Below are positions 28,670 through 42,000 of a DNA stretch of 64,000 nt, one piece after another. Within the stretch, counting starts at the first letter, position 1, and each line of letters begins with the position of its first letter. Source of the stretch: Paragorgia papillata (Eukaryota > Cnidaria > Anthozoa > Scleralcyonacea > Coralliidae); contig JAWNZC010000232.1 of the NCBI GenBank assembly GCA_035771165.1, positions 573,001 to 637,000 of the forward strand, in the 5' to 3' direction. Below the pieces are notes generated by a model that saw only the letters and a list, made by a program, of their open reading frames with translations, searched no databases and had not been told where the DNA came from. The position numbers were made by a program, and so were the translations under genes.

Positions 28670-28890
28670 TCTCAGGCTCCTTCAGGACCCTCTAACCCTA
28701 ATCTCATTACGTCATTATGTCTCAGGCTCCTTTGAGACCTCTTAACCCTAACCTGATTACGTCATTATTTCTCAGGCTCCTTTGGGACTCTTTATTTCTC
28801 AGGCTCCTTTGGGACCTCCTAACCCTAATCTCATTATTTATGCTTATATCATTATTTCTAAGGCTCCTTTGGGACTTCCTAACCCTAACT
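28670..28890 (+). repeat. Tandem repeat with TCTCAGGCTCCTTTGGGAC
   Basis: About five degenerate units of 27-70 bp with CTCAGGCTCCTT, CTAACCCTAA and ATTACGTCATTAT parts. The same CTCAGGCTCCTTTGGGAC string occurs in the foldback arms at 29733. Confidence 0.75.
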
Positions 28891-28892
28891 TC

Positions 28893-29530
28893 CCCCCTAA
28901 ACCATAGCTGTTACTCAACCCCCTGGTTTTCACTACGTCATACAGACTTATTATTTATGCATCGTCATCGCTAGCTTTCATCCACAACCCCCTTGGTTTT
29001 CACTACGTCATAACCGATAGCTCTCCGACTGATTTCCGACGTTTGGGGTTACGTCGTTATCAAAAGGCACTCGACTTATGTTCCTTATAAGTATTAGTAA
29101 TTACCTTTTCATTTATACACTTTACCCCACTGTCAGTCAACACTTGTGGGACACGTAGGTACAAAGAGCATCGTACAGTAAGCTTTAACGAAATAGACGT
29201 TCTTTACAAGGGACGAGAGAGAAATTGATAGAGGCACTTTATATTTTTTACCTGAAACCTTGTCTGGAGGAATAGAGAGAGTTTTGAACAGCCTAAATGT
29301 CTGAATCGGCTGAGATAACGTATAGACTTGAATTAATAGTATATCTTGAATATTATCTTTTTAGAACCTAAATATTCAAAGAGAGTAAGTCATCCTAGAA
29401 TCATTACTAACTAAACTCTCGTTTATAAAGCAAGTCAAGATATCGTAAGAAGAACTTAAGATATATTTTAGATGAGGAATCACTTCGAGAAGTCATGAAA
29501 AGAACGATTTTAAGTGTCGAAATATAAACC
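28893..29530 (+). repeat. Diverged copy of the foldback arm
   Basis: Shares ordered blocks with 29757-30075, such as ACCGATAGCTCTCCGACT and CCTAGAATCATT, and TGAGGAATCACTT, with many changes. Confidence 0.6.
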
Positions 29531-29710
29531 AAAGGCAAAGCGATTTATTACTTTGAAAGCGTTGCTACGCTTTCTATTACAAAGTGTGATATTTGCATAT
29601 TTATCCTCAGTGCACGTGCAGGAGACAAAAGAGAAACTCATTAGGGGTCATTAAGGAGATTAAGCGCTTAGGCAAGTCTAGGCGAGAAGGTCATTAACAG
29701 TGTTACCTAG

Positions 29711-32700
29711 GCAAAACCGCGTCCTTCATTCGTCTCAGGCTCCTTTGGGACCCTCTACTGTTACTCAACCCCCCGTGTAATACGTCACAACCGATAGCTC
29801 TCCGACTAATTCCCGAAGATCGTCATCAAAAGATGCTCGACTTATATAAGTAATTGGAACCAAAATTCATTTATGCACTTTACCTTACTGATCGACAGTC
29901 AGCAGTTGTGGGGCACAGTTATAATATTCAAACAGAATAAGTCAACCTAGAATCATTGCTTACTAAACCCTTGTTTATAAGTGAAGAAATCGTGAGAAGA
30001 TAGAATGAGGAATCACTTTAAGCCGTATGTAAGAAGAACGTAAGATAGTGTGAGGAATCAATTCGAAAAGCCGTGAGCTAAGGGATTTAAAGCGTATTAA
30101 CACTGGCAAATAGCAACGTAAAGCTTGTATGTGAATATTATATTAGATATTTGGTTCGCTTTTGTTGTGTTTATACGTTTAAGAACTGTGCAAAGTTCAT
30201 CAAGGTTCGCTTTCGATGATAACTCTTAGCGAGTTGTTAGTCTAAATATATTTTATTGTCGGAGTCTACTTCGGAATATTACAGAGCTTGGTTAAATAAT
30301 TCGATGCTATGTTCGGTAGTTTATAAAAAAATCAAACTCGTACGCGTAGAACGCAATGGAGAAAAGCCATTGGAAACTCATTAAATGTAACTAATCAGCA
30401 AAACACCCCGGATTTGCATATATGGTAGAATATTTAATTGTTTTGGTGGGTTAAAGGAGGATAATAGGGGGCATGAGGAGGTATTAATGCGTGGGCATGT
30501 TCGGGCGTGAAGGTTATTAGCACTGTTACCATAGCGAAACAGTCTGGGGGTAACCCCCAAACATCCCCGTTCTCCTCGTCCTCTTTCTCCTCCTCTTTCT
30601 ACTCCTCCTCCTCCTCTTTCTCCTCCTCCTCTTTCTCCTCCTCCTCCTCCTCTTTCTCCTCCTCCTCTTTCTCCTCCTCTTCCTCCTCCTCCTCCTCTTT
30701 CTCCTCCTCCACTTTCTCCTCCTCCTCCTCCTCTTTCTCCTCCTCCTCCTCCTCTTTTTCCTCCTCCTACTCTTTGTCCTCCTCCTCCTTCTCCTCCTCC
30801 TCCTCCTCTTCCTCCTCCTCCTCCTCTTTCTCCTCCTCCTCTTTCTCCTCCTCCTCCTCTGCCTCTTTCTCCTCCTCCTCCTCTTTCTCCTCCTCCTTTT
30901 TCTCCTCCTCCTCTTTCTCCTCCTCTTTCTCATCCTCCTCTTTCTCCTCCTCCTCCTCTTTCTCCTCCTCCTCCTCCGCCTCTTTCTCCTCCTCTTCCTC
31001 TTTGCCCTCCTCCTCCTCTTTCTCCTCCTCCTCCTCCTCTTTCTCCTCCTCCTCCTCTTTCTCCTCCTCCTCCTCTTCTTTCTCATCCTCCTCTTTCTCC
31101 TCCTCCTCCTCTTTCTCCTCCTCCTCCTCCGCCTCTTTCTCCTCCTCTTCCTCTTTGCCCTCCTCCTCCTCTTTCTCCTCCTCCTCCCCCTCTTTCACCT
31201 CCTCCTCCTCCTCTTTCTCCTCCTCCTCCTCTTCTTTCTCCTCCTCCTCTTTCTCCCCCTCCTCCTCCTCTTTCTCCTCCTCCTCCTCTTCCTCCTCCTC
31301 CTCCTCCTCTTTCTCCTCCTCCTCTTTCTCCTCCTCCTCCTCTTTCTCCTCCTCCTCCTCCGCCTCTTTCTCCTCCTCTTCCTCTTTGCCCTCCTCCTCC
31401 TCTTTCTCCTCCTCCTCCTCCTCTTTCTCCTCCTCCTCCTCCTCTTTCCTCCTCCTCCTCCTCTTCTTTCTCATCCTCCTCCTCTTTCTCCTCCTCCTCC
31501 TCTTTCTCCTCCTTCTCTTTCTCCTCCTCCTCCTCCGCCTCTTTCTCCTCCTCCTCCTCTTTGTCCTCCTCCTCCTCTTTCTCCTCCTCCTCCTCCTCTT
31601 TGTCCTCCTCCTCCTCTTTCTCCTCCTCCTCCTCTTTCTCCTCCTCCTCCTCTGTCTCCTCTTCCGCCTCTTTCTCCTCCTCCTCCTCTTTCTCCTTCTC
31701 CTCCTCTTCCTCCTCCTCCTCCTCCTCCTCTTTCTCGTCCTCCGCCCCTTTCTCCTCCTCTTTCTCCTCCTCCTCCTCTTTCTCCTCCAGAGGAGGAGGA
31801 GGAGCAGAAAGAGGAGGAGGAGGAGAAAGAAGAGGAGGAGGACTAGAAAGTGGAGGAGAAAGAGGAGGAGGAGAACGGGGATGTTTGGGGGTTACCCCTA
31901 GGCTGTTTCGCTATGGTAACACTTCTAATAACCTTCACGCCCGAACATGCTCACGCATTAATACCTGCTCATGCCCCCTATTATCCTCCTTTAACCCACC
32001 AAAACAATTAAATATTCTACCATATATGCAAATCCGGGGGATTTTGCTGATTAGTAACATTTAATGAGTTTCTAATGGCTTTTCTCCCGTGCGTTCTACG
32101 CGTACGAGTCTGATTTTTTTATAAACTACCAAACCATAGCATCGAATTATTTAACCAAGCTCTGTAATATTCCGAAGTAGACTCCGACAATAAAATATAT
32201 TTAGACTAACAACTCACTAAGAGTTATCATCGAAAGCGAACCTTGATGAACTTTGCACAGTTCTTAAACGTATAAACACAACAAAAGCGAACCAAATATC
32301 TAATATAATATTCACATACAAGCTTTACGTTGCTATTTGCCAGTGTTAATACGCTTTAAACCCCTTAGCTCAAGGCTTTTCGAATTGATTCCTCACACTA
32401 TCTTACGCTCTTCTTACATACGGCTTAAAGTGATTCCTCATTCTATCTTCTCACGATTTCTTTACTTATAAACAAGGGTTTAGTAAGCAATGATTCTAGG
32501 TTGACTTATTCTGTTTGAATATTATAACTGTGCCCCACAACTGCTGACTGTCGATCAGTAAGGTAAAGTGCATAAATGAAATTTGGTTTCAATTACTTAT
32601 ATAAGTCGAGCATCTTTTGATAATGACGATCTTCGGGAATTAGTCGGAGAGCTATCGGTTGTGACGTATTACACGGGGGGTTGAGTAACAGTAGAGGGTC

Positions 32701-32743
32701 CCAAAGGAGCCTGAGACGAATGAAGGACGCGACGCGGTTTTGT
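29711..32743. mobile_element. Foldback element with long inverted arms and a pyrimidine core
   Basis: The left arm (about 29711-30573) is a close reverse complement of the right arm (about 31878-32743). Matching landmarks include GCAAAACCGCGTC at the outer edge, ATGTTCGGGCGTGAAGG, and GGGGATGTTTGGGGGTTACC at the inner edge. The core is about 1.3 kb of CTCCTCCTCTTT-type repeats that turns into its complement at about 31790. No target duplication or gene was identified. The long Ser/Phe or Lys/Arg/Glu frames here are simple products of the repeat. Confidence 0.85.
30574..31877. repeat. (CTCCTCCTCTTT)n homopyrimidine tract
   Basis: On the plus strand almost pure C and T from 30574 to about 31788, then a CTCCTCCAGAGGAGGAG turning point and almost pure A and G to 31877. 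Blocks such as the GCCTCTTTCTCCTCCTCTTCC segment recur every 165-250 bp, showing a second repeat level. Confidence 0.9.
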
Positions 32744-32745
32744 CT

Positions 32746-35700
32746 ACAATCTGAGAATAATTAATTGGGACACTAAAGCATCAATTAGCTTCCTTCTTGC
32801 TTATTTCAATATCGTGGGATAAATAACGTTGCTTTACCCCTCCCCACCCCCCACCAATCAATGTTGATTTCCAGGGGATACTTCTGAGGCCTAGAAAACA
32901 AAAATTCTGTTGCAACGTTGATCGGAGGGGGAAGGGGAGGGCACATTTTAAAGTTAAATCGCGTGCGCACATAAGTCATTTGACATACGCTGTGTCCCAA
33001 TGTAATTATTCCACGATTGTCTGAAAATATTCAATATCAATGAATTGAAATTACGCACTGCCAAAATAATAAATAACGGATAAAAAGCAAACGGTGGAAC
33101 TAAAATTACACGGCAGAATTATAAACGAATTATTTCAACATTTCAATGAACGAGCTTTCGCTGTTGCGAAAACCGCAAACAATTGATCAAACGATCGCAC
33201 GTCTACCTAACCGAATTGACTGTGTGATGAAAGGGAGTCAAACAAAATACTAAACCCACACTCATAGGTTGTCAGTGGTTTACTTTTACCATCCGTGTCC
33301 ACTTCAGTTGTTCTAAATAAGCACAAAACAGTAGAAACTTGCGTTTTATTTGGCCGCGTATTAAATGACAACCCTAACAAAATAAGCGTAAAGACTGCAT
33401 TTATAATTAGCTGTGCTATTATAATGGCTCCTGCACAGTACTCCATGCCTTTACTGCGTATTTCCCGCATAAACACGTTCTAAATAACAACTGTCTCTAT
33501 CACGCTTATGATACAGATAAAGTTATACATGCTGGTAACATTGAGGTAGCAAAATACCTAACTTAAACCGTATTTTTAACAGTACTCCATCTACGGCATA
33601 AATAATATTATAATTAGATTATCTTTTAACTTATTACCACGAATTTGGTGGAGTACTGTTATTTATCTGGAGAAAAAGGGTCTGGACAGCAATAATTCAG
33701 CGCTTACAGTGAAGATTAAGTAAATATCTATCACTTCAAGAAAAAAAACTGTCTAAAGAAGACTCAGTTCTTTCGAATATAGACCTATTTTAGTGGAGTA
33801 CTGTAGTGGTGTACTGTGCCGGTCAACCGATACGAATCGGAAACAATCGGAAAATTATTTCACTGATACTAATAGTCATCCCATAGTCGTTAATAGTAAC
33901 CCTGACCTTCATTGAGTGTGTAATCAATAAAAATGTGACCCTGGTATTAATATTTATGACTTGCGCTTATTTCAGACATGTCTGAAAATATTCAATATCA
34001 ATGAATTGACAATTACGCACTGCCAAAATAATAAATAACGGATAAAAAGCAAACGGTGGAACTAAAATTTACACGGCAGAATTATAAAACGAATTATTTC
34101 AACATTTCAATGAACGAGCTTTCGCTGTTGCGAAAACCGCAACAATTGATCAAACGATCGCACGTCTACCTAACCGAATTGACTGTGTGATGAAAGGGAG
34201 TCAAACAAAATACTAAACCCACACTCATAGGTTGTCAGTGGTTTACTTTTACCATCCGTGTCCACTTCAGTTGTTCTAAATAAGCACAAAACAGTAGAAA
34301 CTTTGCGTTTTATTTGGCCCGCGTATTAAATGAAAAACCCTAACAAAATAAGCGTAAAGACTGCATTTATAATTAGCTGTGCTATTATAATGGCTCCTGC
34401 ACAGTACTTCCATTGCCTTTACTGCGTATTTCCCGCATAAACACGTTCTAAATAAACAACTGTCTCTATTCACGCTTATGATGCAGATAAATTTCTATAT
34501 GCTGGTAACATTGAGTAGCAAAATACCTAACTTAAACCGTATTTTTAACAGTAACTCCATCTACGGCATAAATAATATTATAATTAGATTATCTTTTAAC
34601 TTATTACCACGAATTTTGTGGAGTACTGTTATTTATTTGAGTAAAAGGGTCTGGACAGCAATAATTCAGGCGCTTACAGTGAAAGATTAAGTGAATATCT
34701 ATCACTTCAACTAAAAAAAACTGTCTAAAGAAGACTCAGTTCTTTCGAATATAGACCTATTTTAGTGGAGTACTGTAGTGGAGTACTGTGCCGGTCAACC
34801 GATACAAATCGGAAACAATCGGAAAATTATTTCACTGATACTAAATAGTCATCCCATAGTCGTTAATAGTAACCCTGACCTTCATTGAGTGTGTAATCAA
34901 TAAAAATGGGAACCCTGGTATTAATATTTATGACTTGCGCTTATTTCAGACATGTCTGAAAATATTCAATATCAATGAATTGAAATTACGCAATGCCAAA
35001 ATAATAAATAAACGGATAAAAAGCAAACGGTGGAACTAAAATTACACCGCAGAATTATAAACGAATTATTTCAACATTTCAATGAACGAGCTTTCGCTGT
35101 TGCGAAAACCGCAACAATTGATCAAACGATCGCACGTCTACCTAACCGAATTGACTGTGTGATGAAAGGGAGTCAAACAAAATACTAAACCCACACTCAT
35201 AGGTTGTCAGTGGTTTACTTTTACCATCCGTGTCCACTTCAGTTGTTCTAAATAAGCACAAAACAGTAGAAACATGCGTTTTATTTGGCCCGCGTATTAA
35301 ATGACAACCCTAACAAAATAAGCGTAAAGACTGCATTTATAAATTAGCTGTGCTATTATAATGGCTCCTGCACAGTACTCCATGCCTTTACTGCGTATTT
35401 CCCGCATAAACACGTTCTAAAATAACAACTGTCTCTATCCACGCTTATGATACAGATAAAGTTCTATATGCTGGTAACATTGAGGTAGCAAAATACCTCT
35501 AACTTAAACCGTATTTTTAACAGTACTCCATCTACGGCATAAATAATATTATAATTAGATTATCTTTTAACTTATTACCACGAATTTGGTGGAGTACTGT
35601 TATTTATCTGAGTAAAAGGGTCTGGACAGCAATTAATTCAGACGCTTACAGTGAAGATTAAGTAAATATCTATCACTTCAACAAAAAAAACTGTCTAAAG

Positions 35701-38337
35701 AAGACTCAGTTCTTTCGAATATAGACCTATTTTAGTGGAGTACTGTAGTGGTGTACTGTGCCGGTCAACCGATACGAATCGGAAACAATCGGAAAATTAT
35801 TTCACTGATACTAAATAGTCATCCCATAGTCGTTAATAGTAACCCTGACCTTCATTGAGTGTGTACTCAATAAAAATATGACCCTGGTATTAATATTTAT
35901 GACTTGCGCTTATTTTCAGACATGTCTGAAAATATTCAATATCAATGAATTGAAATTACGCACTGCCAAAATAATAAATAAACGGTTAAAAAGCAAACGG
36001 TGGAACTAAAATTACACGGCAGAATTATAAACGAATTATTTCAACATTTCAATGAACGAGCTTTCGCTGTTGCGGAAAACCGCAACAATTGATCAAACGA
36101 TCGCACGTCTACCTAACCGAATTGACTGTGTGATGAAAGGGAGTCAAACAAAATACTAAACCCACACTCATAGGTTGTCAGTGGTTTACTTTTACCATCC
36201 GTGTCCACTTCAGTTGTTCTAAATAAGCACAAAACAGTAGAAACTTGCGTTTTATTTGGCCCGCGTATTAAATGACAACCCTAACAAAATAAGCGTAAAG
36301 ACTGCATTTATAATTAGCTGTGCTATTATAATGGCTCCTGCACAGTACTCCATGCCTTTACTGCGTATTTCCCGCATAAACACGTTCTAAATAACAACTG
36401 TCTCTATCACGCTTATGATGCAGATAAATTTCTATATGCTGGTAACATTGAGGTAGCAAAATACCTAACTTAAACCGTATTTTTAACAGTACTCCATCTA
36501 CGGCATAAATAATATTATAATTAGATTATCTTTTAACTTATTACCACGAATTTTGTGGAGTACTGTTATTTATTTGAGTAAAAGGGTCTGGACAGCAATA
36601 ATTCAGCGCTTACAGTGAAGATTAAGTGAATATCTATCACTTCAACTAAAAAAACTGTCTAAAGAAGACTCAGTTCTTTCGAATATAGACCTATTTTAGT
36701 GGAGTACTGTAGTGGAGTACTGTGCCGGTCAACCGATACAAATCGGAAACAATCGGAAAATTATTTCACTGATACTAATAGTCATCCCATAGTCGTTAAT
36801 AGTAACCCTGACCTTCATTGAGTGTGTAATCAATAAAAATGGGACCCTGGTATTAATATTTATGACTTGCGCTTATTTCAGACATGTCTGAAAATATTCA
36901 ATATCAATGAATTGAAATTACGCAATGCCAAAATAATAAATAACGGATAAAAAGCAAACGGTGGAACTAAAATTACACCGCAGAATTATAAACGAATTAT
37001 TTCAACATTTCAATGAACGAGCTTTCGCTGTGGCGAAAACCGCAACAATTGATCAAACGATCGCACGTCTACCTAACCGAATTGACTGTGTGATGAAAGG
37101 GAGTCAAACAAAATACTAAACCCACACTCATAGGTTGTCAGTGGTTTACTTTTACCATCCGTGTCCACTTCAGTTGTTCTAAATAAGCACAAAACAGTAG
37201 AAACTTGCGTTTTATTTGGCCCGCGTATTAAATGACAACCCTAACAAAATAAGCGTAAAGACTGCATTTATAATTAGCTGTGCTATTATAATGGCTCCTG
37301 CACAGTACTCCATGCCTTTACTGCGTATTTCCCGCATAAAACACGTTCTAAATAAACAACTGTCTCTATCACGCTTATGATACAGATAAAGTTCTATATG
37401 CTGGTAACATTGAGGTAGCAAAATACCTAACTTAAACCGTATTTTTAACAGTACTCCATCTACGGCATAAATAATATTATAATTAGATTATCTTTTAACT
37501 TATTACCAACGAATTTGGTGGAGTACTGTTATTTATCTGAGTAAAAGGGTCTGGACAGCAATAATTCAGCGCTTACAGTGAAGATTAAGTAAATATCTAT
37601 CACTTCAACAAAAAAAACTGTCTAAAGAAGACTCAGTTCTTTCGAATATAGACCTATTTTAGTGGAGTTACTGTAGTGGTGTACTGTGCCGGTCAACCGA
37701 TACGAATCGGAAACAATCGGAAAATTATTTTCACTGATACTAATAGTCATCCCATAGTCGTTAATAGTAACCCTGACCTTCATTGAGTGTGTAATCAATA
37801 AAAATATGACCCTTGTATTAATATTTATGACTTGCGCTTATTTCAGACATGTCTGAAAATATTCAATATCAATGAATTGAAATTACGCACTGCCAAAATA
37901 ATAAATAACGGTTAAAAAAGCAAACGGTGGAACTAAAATTACACGGCAGAATTTATAAACGAATTATTTCAACATTTCAATGAACGAGCTTTCGCTGTTG
38001 CGAAAACCGCAACAATTGATCAAACGATCGCACGTCCTACCTATCCGAATTGACTGTGTGATGAAAGGGAGTCAAACAAAATACTAAACCCACACTCATA
38101 GGTTGTCAGTGGTTTACTTTTACCATCCGTGTCCACTTCAGTTGTTCTAAATAAGCACAAAACAGTAGAAACTTGCGTTTTATTTGGCCCGCGTATTAAA
38201 TGACAACCCTAACAAAATAAGCGTAAAGACTGCATTTATAATTAGCTGTGCTATTATAATGGCTCCTGCACAGTACTCCATGCCTTTACTGCGTATTTCC
38301 CGCATAAACACGTTCTAAATAACAACTGTCTCTATCA
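32746..38337 (+). repeat. Macrosatellite array 1 (about 960-bp units)
   Basis: About 5.8 units. The phase marker TGTCTGAAAATATTC recurs near 33018, 33977, 34953, 35921, 36882 and 37848. The first unit begins within the 270-bp module of the long variant. Units are about 95 percent alike or better, with many single-base indels in homopolymers. The array stops at the CACTA insertion. Confidence 0.92.
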
Positions 38338-38349
38338 CACAGCAAAATT

Positions 38350-38625
38350 CTGATTCTTATTTTAAGTAAAAACAAACTTGTTTTAAGCAAATAAATGCTT
38401 AAAATAAGCAACGTTGTTCTTGTCCGTATAGTAAGAATATTTGTCTTGACAAGAATTATATCAAGAACATTTTTTCTTAAAATAAGTAACAATATTCTTA
38501 TACGATTCTTGTTTGAAGCAAAACAAGAAATACTTGCATTAAGCATTTTTTTGCTTAAAATAAGTAAAATTATATTGCCAAGAATTACATTAAGAACATT
38601 TTTACTTAAAGTAAGAAAAATTAGG
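38350..38625. repeat. Left subterminal repeats of the CACTA element
   Basis: Degenerate AAGAA...TTCTTAAAATAAG motifs in both orientations, related to the right-end units (CAAGAAT, TTTTTTCTT, AAGTAA). Probable transposase-binding repeats by analogy with plant CACTA elements. Confidence 0.6.
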
Positions 38626-39019
38626 GAAAAAGCTGCTCTGTACAATTTCTGAATATATAATATAATAAATGGTAAACCTGCAATCTAAAATTTAATAATA
38701 GAATAACTCATTTTAACTTTAATAATAGAATAAACTCATTTTAAAACCGCAAGTTTTAATTACAACATGTTATAATTATTATAAAAACTACAATTAAAGG
38801 GGAAGTCTGTCTGTAAAATAACCTGAGCTTATTTGATACTGTATAAAATCTCCACCTTTAATGCACAAACCAAGAAATCACACCATGAAGTTGCACGCGT
38901 AGACACCTCAATCACGGTATATAACCTTTATAACGTATAGTAGTATACGATTGTTCAAACAAGAACAAAAGTTTCAATATTAATATACTGTATGTATCAA
39001 ATTAATGTTTAAAAAAACA

Positions 39020-42000
39020 TGGTCTACGCACTGTTCTTGAACTTCGTAATATTCTTCAATGGCAGTGTTGAAGGGAGATAACAGTTCTGCTGGTGTGGAT
39101 TTATCCCCAAATATAAAAATTGTGTAATACTGAAAGCCCAAGCTCATGGGACGGAGGGTAATCTATATCCAGGACGTAAAACATTCCAATGAATGCAAGT
39201 ACAGCTTCCATTACTTTGTCCAATTCGATTGTGACCATAATTGAAGCTTTGCAAATAATGTATGCTGTTGTTGAGTCAATCAACATTGTAAGGCCATTTC
39301 CTTGCTTTCTAGAACAACACTGTTCAGGATCCTCATTCTCCTGACAAAAAATAGTATACTGTAGTTAGACCAGGGAAGTGGACAAGGCTTGTTCTTATCC
39401 ATGGCCCTTAGCCCTTAGCCTGCAAATACTGTGCAGTCACCTTGCAATTTGGATTTGCTATGACACTGGCCAATATAATTACTTATTCCAAAATTATATG
39501 TGGCCAATAAAACTTACAGTATTCGAAATGACTACCAATTTACATCTTCTATATGCATCTAAATTGACCCTTAAGAACCTTAGCTTGTTGTCGTACAGTA
39601 CATGTATATACAAAACCAAAAGATTGTTTACTCTACAACGAGGTCATAAGGGAAAATTTTGTACGTACATGTATATGTTAATGGTAAATTGGCAGCCATT
39701 TTGGAATATAAAATAAGTTGTGCCCAAAAATTCAGTATTTAAAGGATGTGTGCTCCAATGGATATAGTTCCCCAAAATTAGACAGAAGACCACAATGGCT
39801 CTTCTATCTAATTCGAGAGACTAATTCATTAGTGAACTCTATAACAGAGATTCACATTTAGAGTCAAGGGACTTTACTCTACATAAAATTCACTATATAA
39901 TCACATGTCTAATCTTGATGAATTAAAACATGTAATATAGAACAGTGAAATACTTGACCAGGATTGGCTGAGTGGATGCCACCACTCTCTAATATTACAG
40001 TACATACATGTATTTACTCTTACCTTTATGACATAAACCAGATCAATGGCCTTCCTTGTGTTTTTGCTTGTTTTCCCTGATGATCCACCAAAAATGCTAT
40101 GGACATGTTTCAAAATATGAACAATCTTTGCAGCTGTAGAGAACGAGAAAAAAGATACCATATCTTAAGTTCTTAACACTCGAAATTAGGAATGCATGAT
40201 GGGATTAGTACATGGATTGTCAAGCCTTTGAAGGTGATTTGAAGGATGACACAATAATAATGAACGTACATGTAACTGAAGAAAAACACACATAAAAAGC
40301 TACAGCTATTGTCCACTTGGAAAGCCCAAACAAATTAGGAACCCAATATATATATATATATATAATTATGAACAATATAGGCCATTACTGTACCTCTACA
40401 TGATTTTTGAAACAAGGATAGGCCTCAAATAGTTTTATGTGCCGATCTTCAGTTGCCATATTTTGAATACGGCTCCGCCGTCCCTCAAATTCCTTATTTA
40501 AGTATAAATTAATGTTTGTTGGTGATGGTCTTCCTTTCTGCATCTCCTTTACCAAAGCATTATAGTGCCTGTCCATTATTTGTTGGCTGAATGGTTCATC
40601 TACAGTAAACATATGGAATCATTAGACAATAATTGTACATTTAAGTGGCCATCTCATCTGAATTCCCAACTGTAGTTGGAGGCAGCAAGGTTAGCCAGAG
40701 TAAAAATACTAAAAGGCACTCTTGCATGGGCAGTAAAGGGTTAAACCCATTTAGGGTCAAGGGACACTTTAGCATTTTATAATTCTAGTTAACACCAGAC
40801 AAATTCATTCAGCATAGTACTGTAGGCCACCAGTCCCTCAATGTAAGGCAAGAAGGTCAGGCTATTTAACAGTATTATTCACCAAGGGCACTGGAGATGA
40901 ATAGCGGTGGCTAACGTTACTGTATGCTATATGTCCTGCTTCTGAAGACAATGCCGATGGAGGTATCATTACCTATTTAAATCTTATACCATAGGTGAAT
41001 TATTTGTAATTATAGCATAATTAATATACCTCATAAACTATAGGTTCATATTCCTATTTTTTCCGTATTCTCATACCTAAATATCAATTTCATGCAAGAT
41101 AAGGTCACTCGGCTTGGTGTACTTGAGATTTGTCAGCAAAACAGTTTTTATATAGTTTTGGATATATTCACGGCTATAAAAGTTCTAAAGAAACATACAG
41201 GTAGTCTGTGAACACTGTTCTACTCAATTTTATCTTATCAACATTTGTACGTTAGCGGTATATTTGCATATACACTGTACCACAAAATCTCTTTCTTCGC
41301 TAAACAGAGCAAAACTGTCAGCCACTTTGTTTTGCTTGGAGGTGAATAGTGCATGATATCCGAGATAGAAGAGCCAATCAGATTGTGTATAAAGCACTAT
41401 TCACCTGCAACTAAAAGAGATTAACCCTTTCACACATTACCCCAACCATTCCAGGTGAGTAAAAACCTGTTGTGCATATTCGGGATATTACTCACCAGAG
41501 GTTTCACAACCAGGGTATTCTAATTCCTCCACATTAACTTCATCGTCTTTATTTTTTTCAACCTCATCTTTTTTGTCTACAATTTCTTTCTTTATTTTTT
41601 TTGTTTGGCCCCTGTTTCTTCTCAACTGGCTTGAGATTATAAAGTCTCTTTTTCAATTGTTTGAAGATAACACCCTAAACATTTAAGCACAACATTGAAG
41701 CTGATGGATGGGGAATGACACATTGAGACCAAAATCAGTTTTTCTAAAAAAACTACTGAGCATATCTAATAATTTTTTTCTACACTTGTCATTTGGCATT
41801 TTGACCATGCAGTCAAAATTAAGGGATGTCTGAACAATCTTCAAATCATTTTTCACAAAAACTACCAGGTTTGATCAATTGCAAGAGTCTGTTCAGTTTG
41901 GTGAATTTTGGCATAGTCACACTTTTCTTTAATAAAACTAGTATCAGAATTTAAGCAAAAACAAATCATACAATTATGCACTTTTAAGCAAAATGCTTAT

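Noticed and set aside
28670..28890. CTAACCCTAA words as telomere repeat
   Set aside because: They recur every 30-70 bp within longer units rather than as a continuous hexamer array.
30507..31901. 464-codon Ser/Phe/Leu frame and long Lys/Arg/Glu frames on the other strand
   Set aside because: Direct translation of the CTCCTCCTCTTT repeat in several frames; no non-repeat domain.
32781..33000. 63-64-codon frames in the 270-bp satellite module, repeated at 59420, 61890 and 63127
   Set aside because: Two overlapping frames on the same strand are equally open; the repeat is near-identical, so openness is inherited copying, not evidence of coding.
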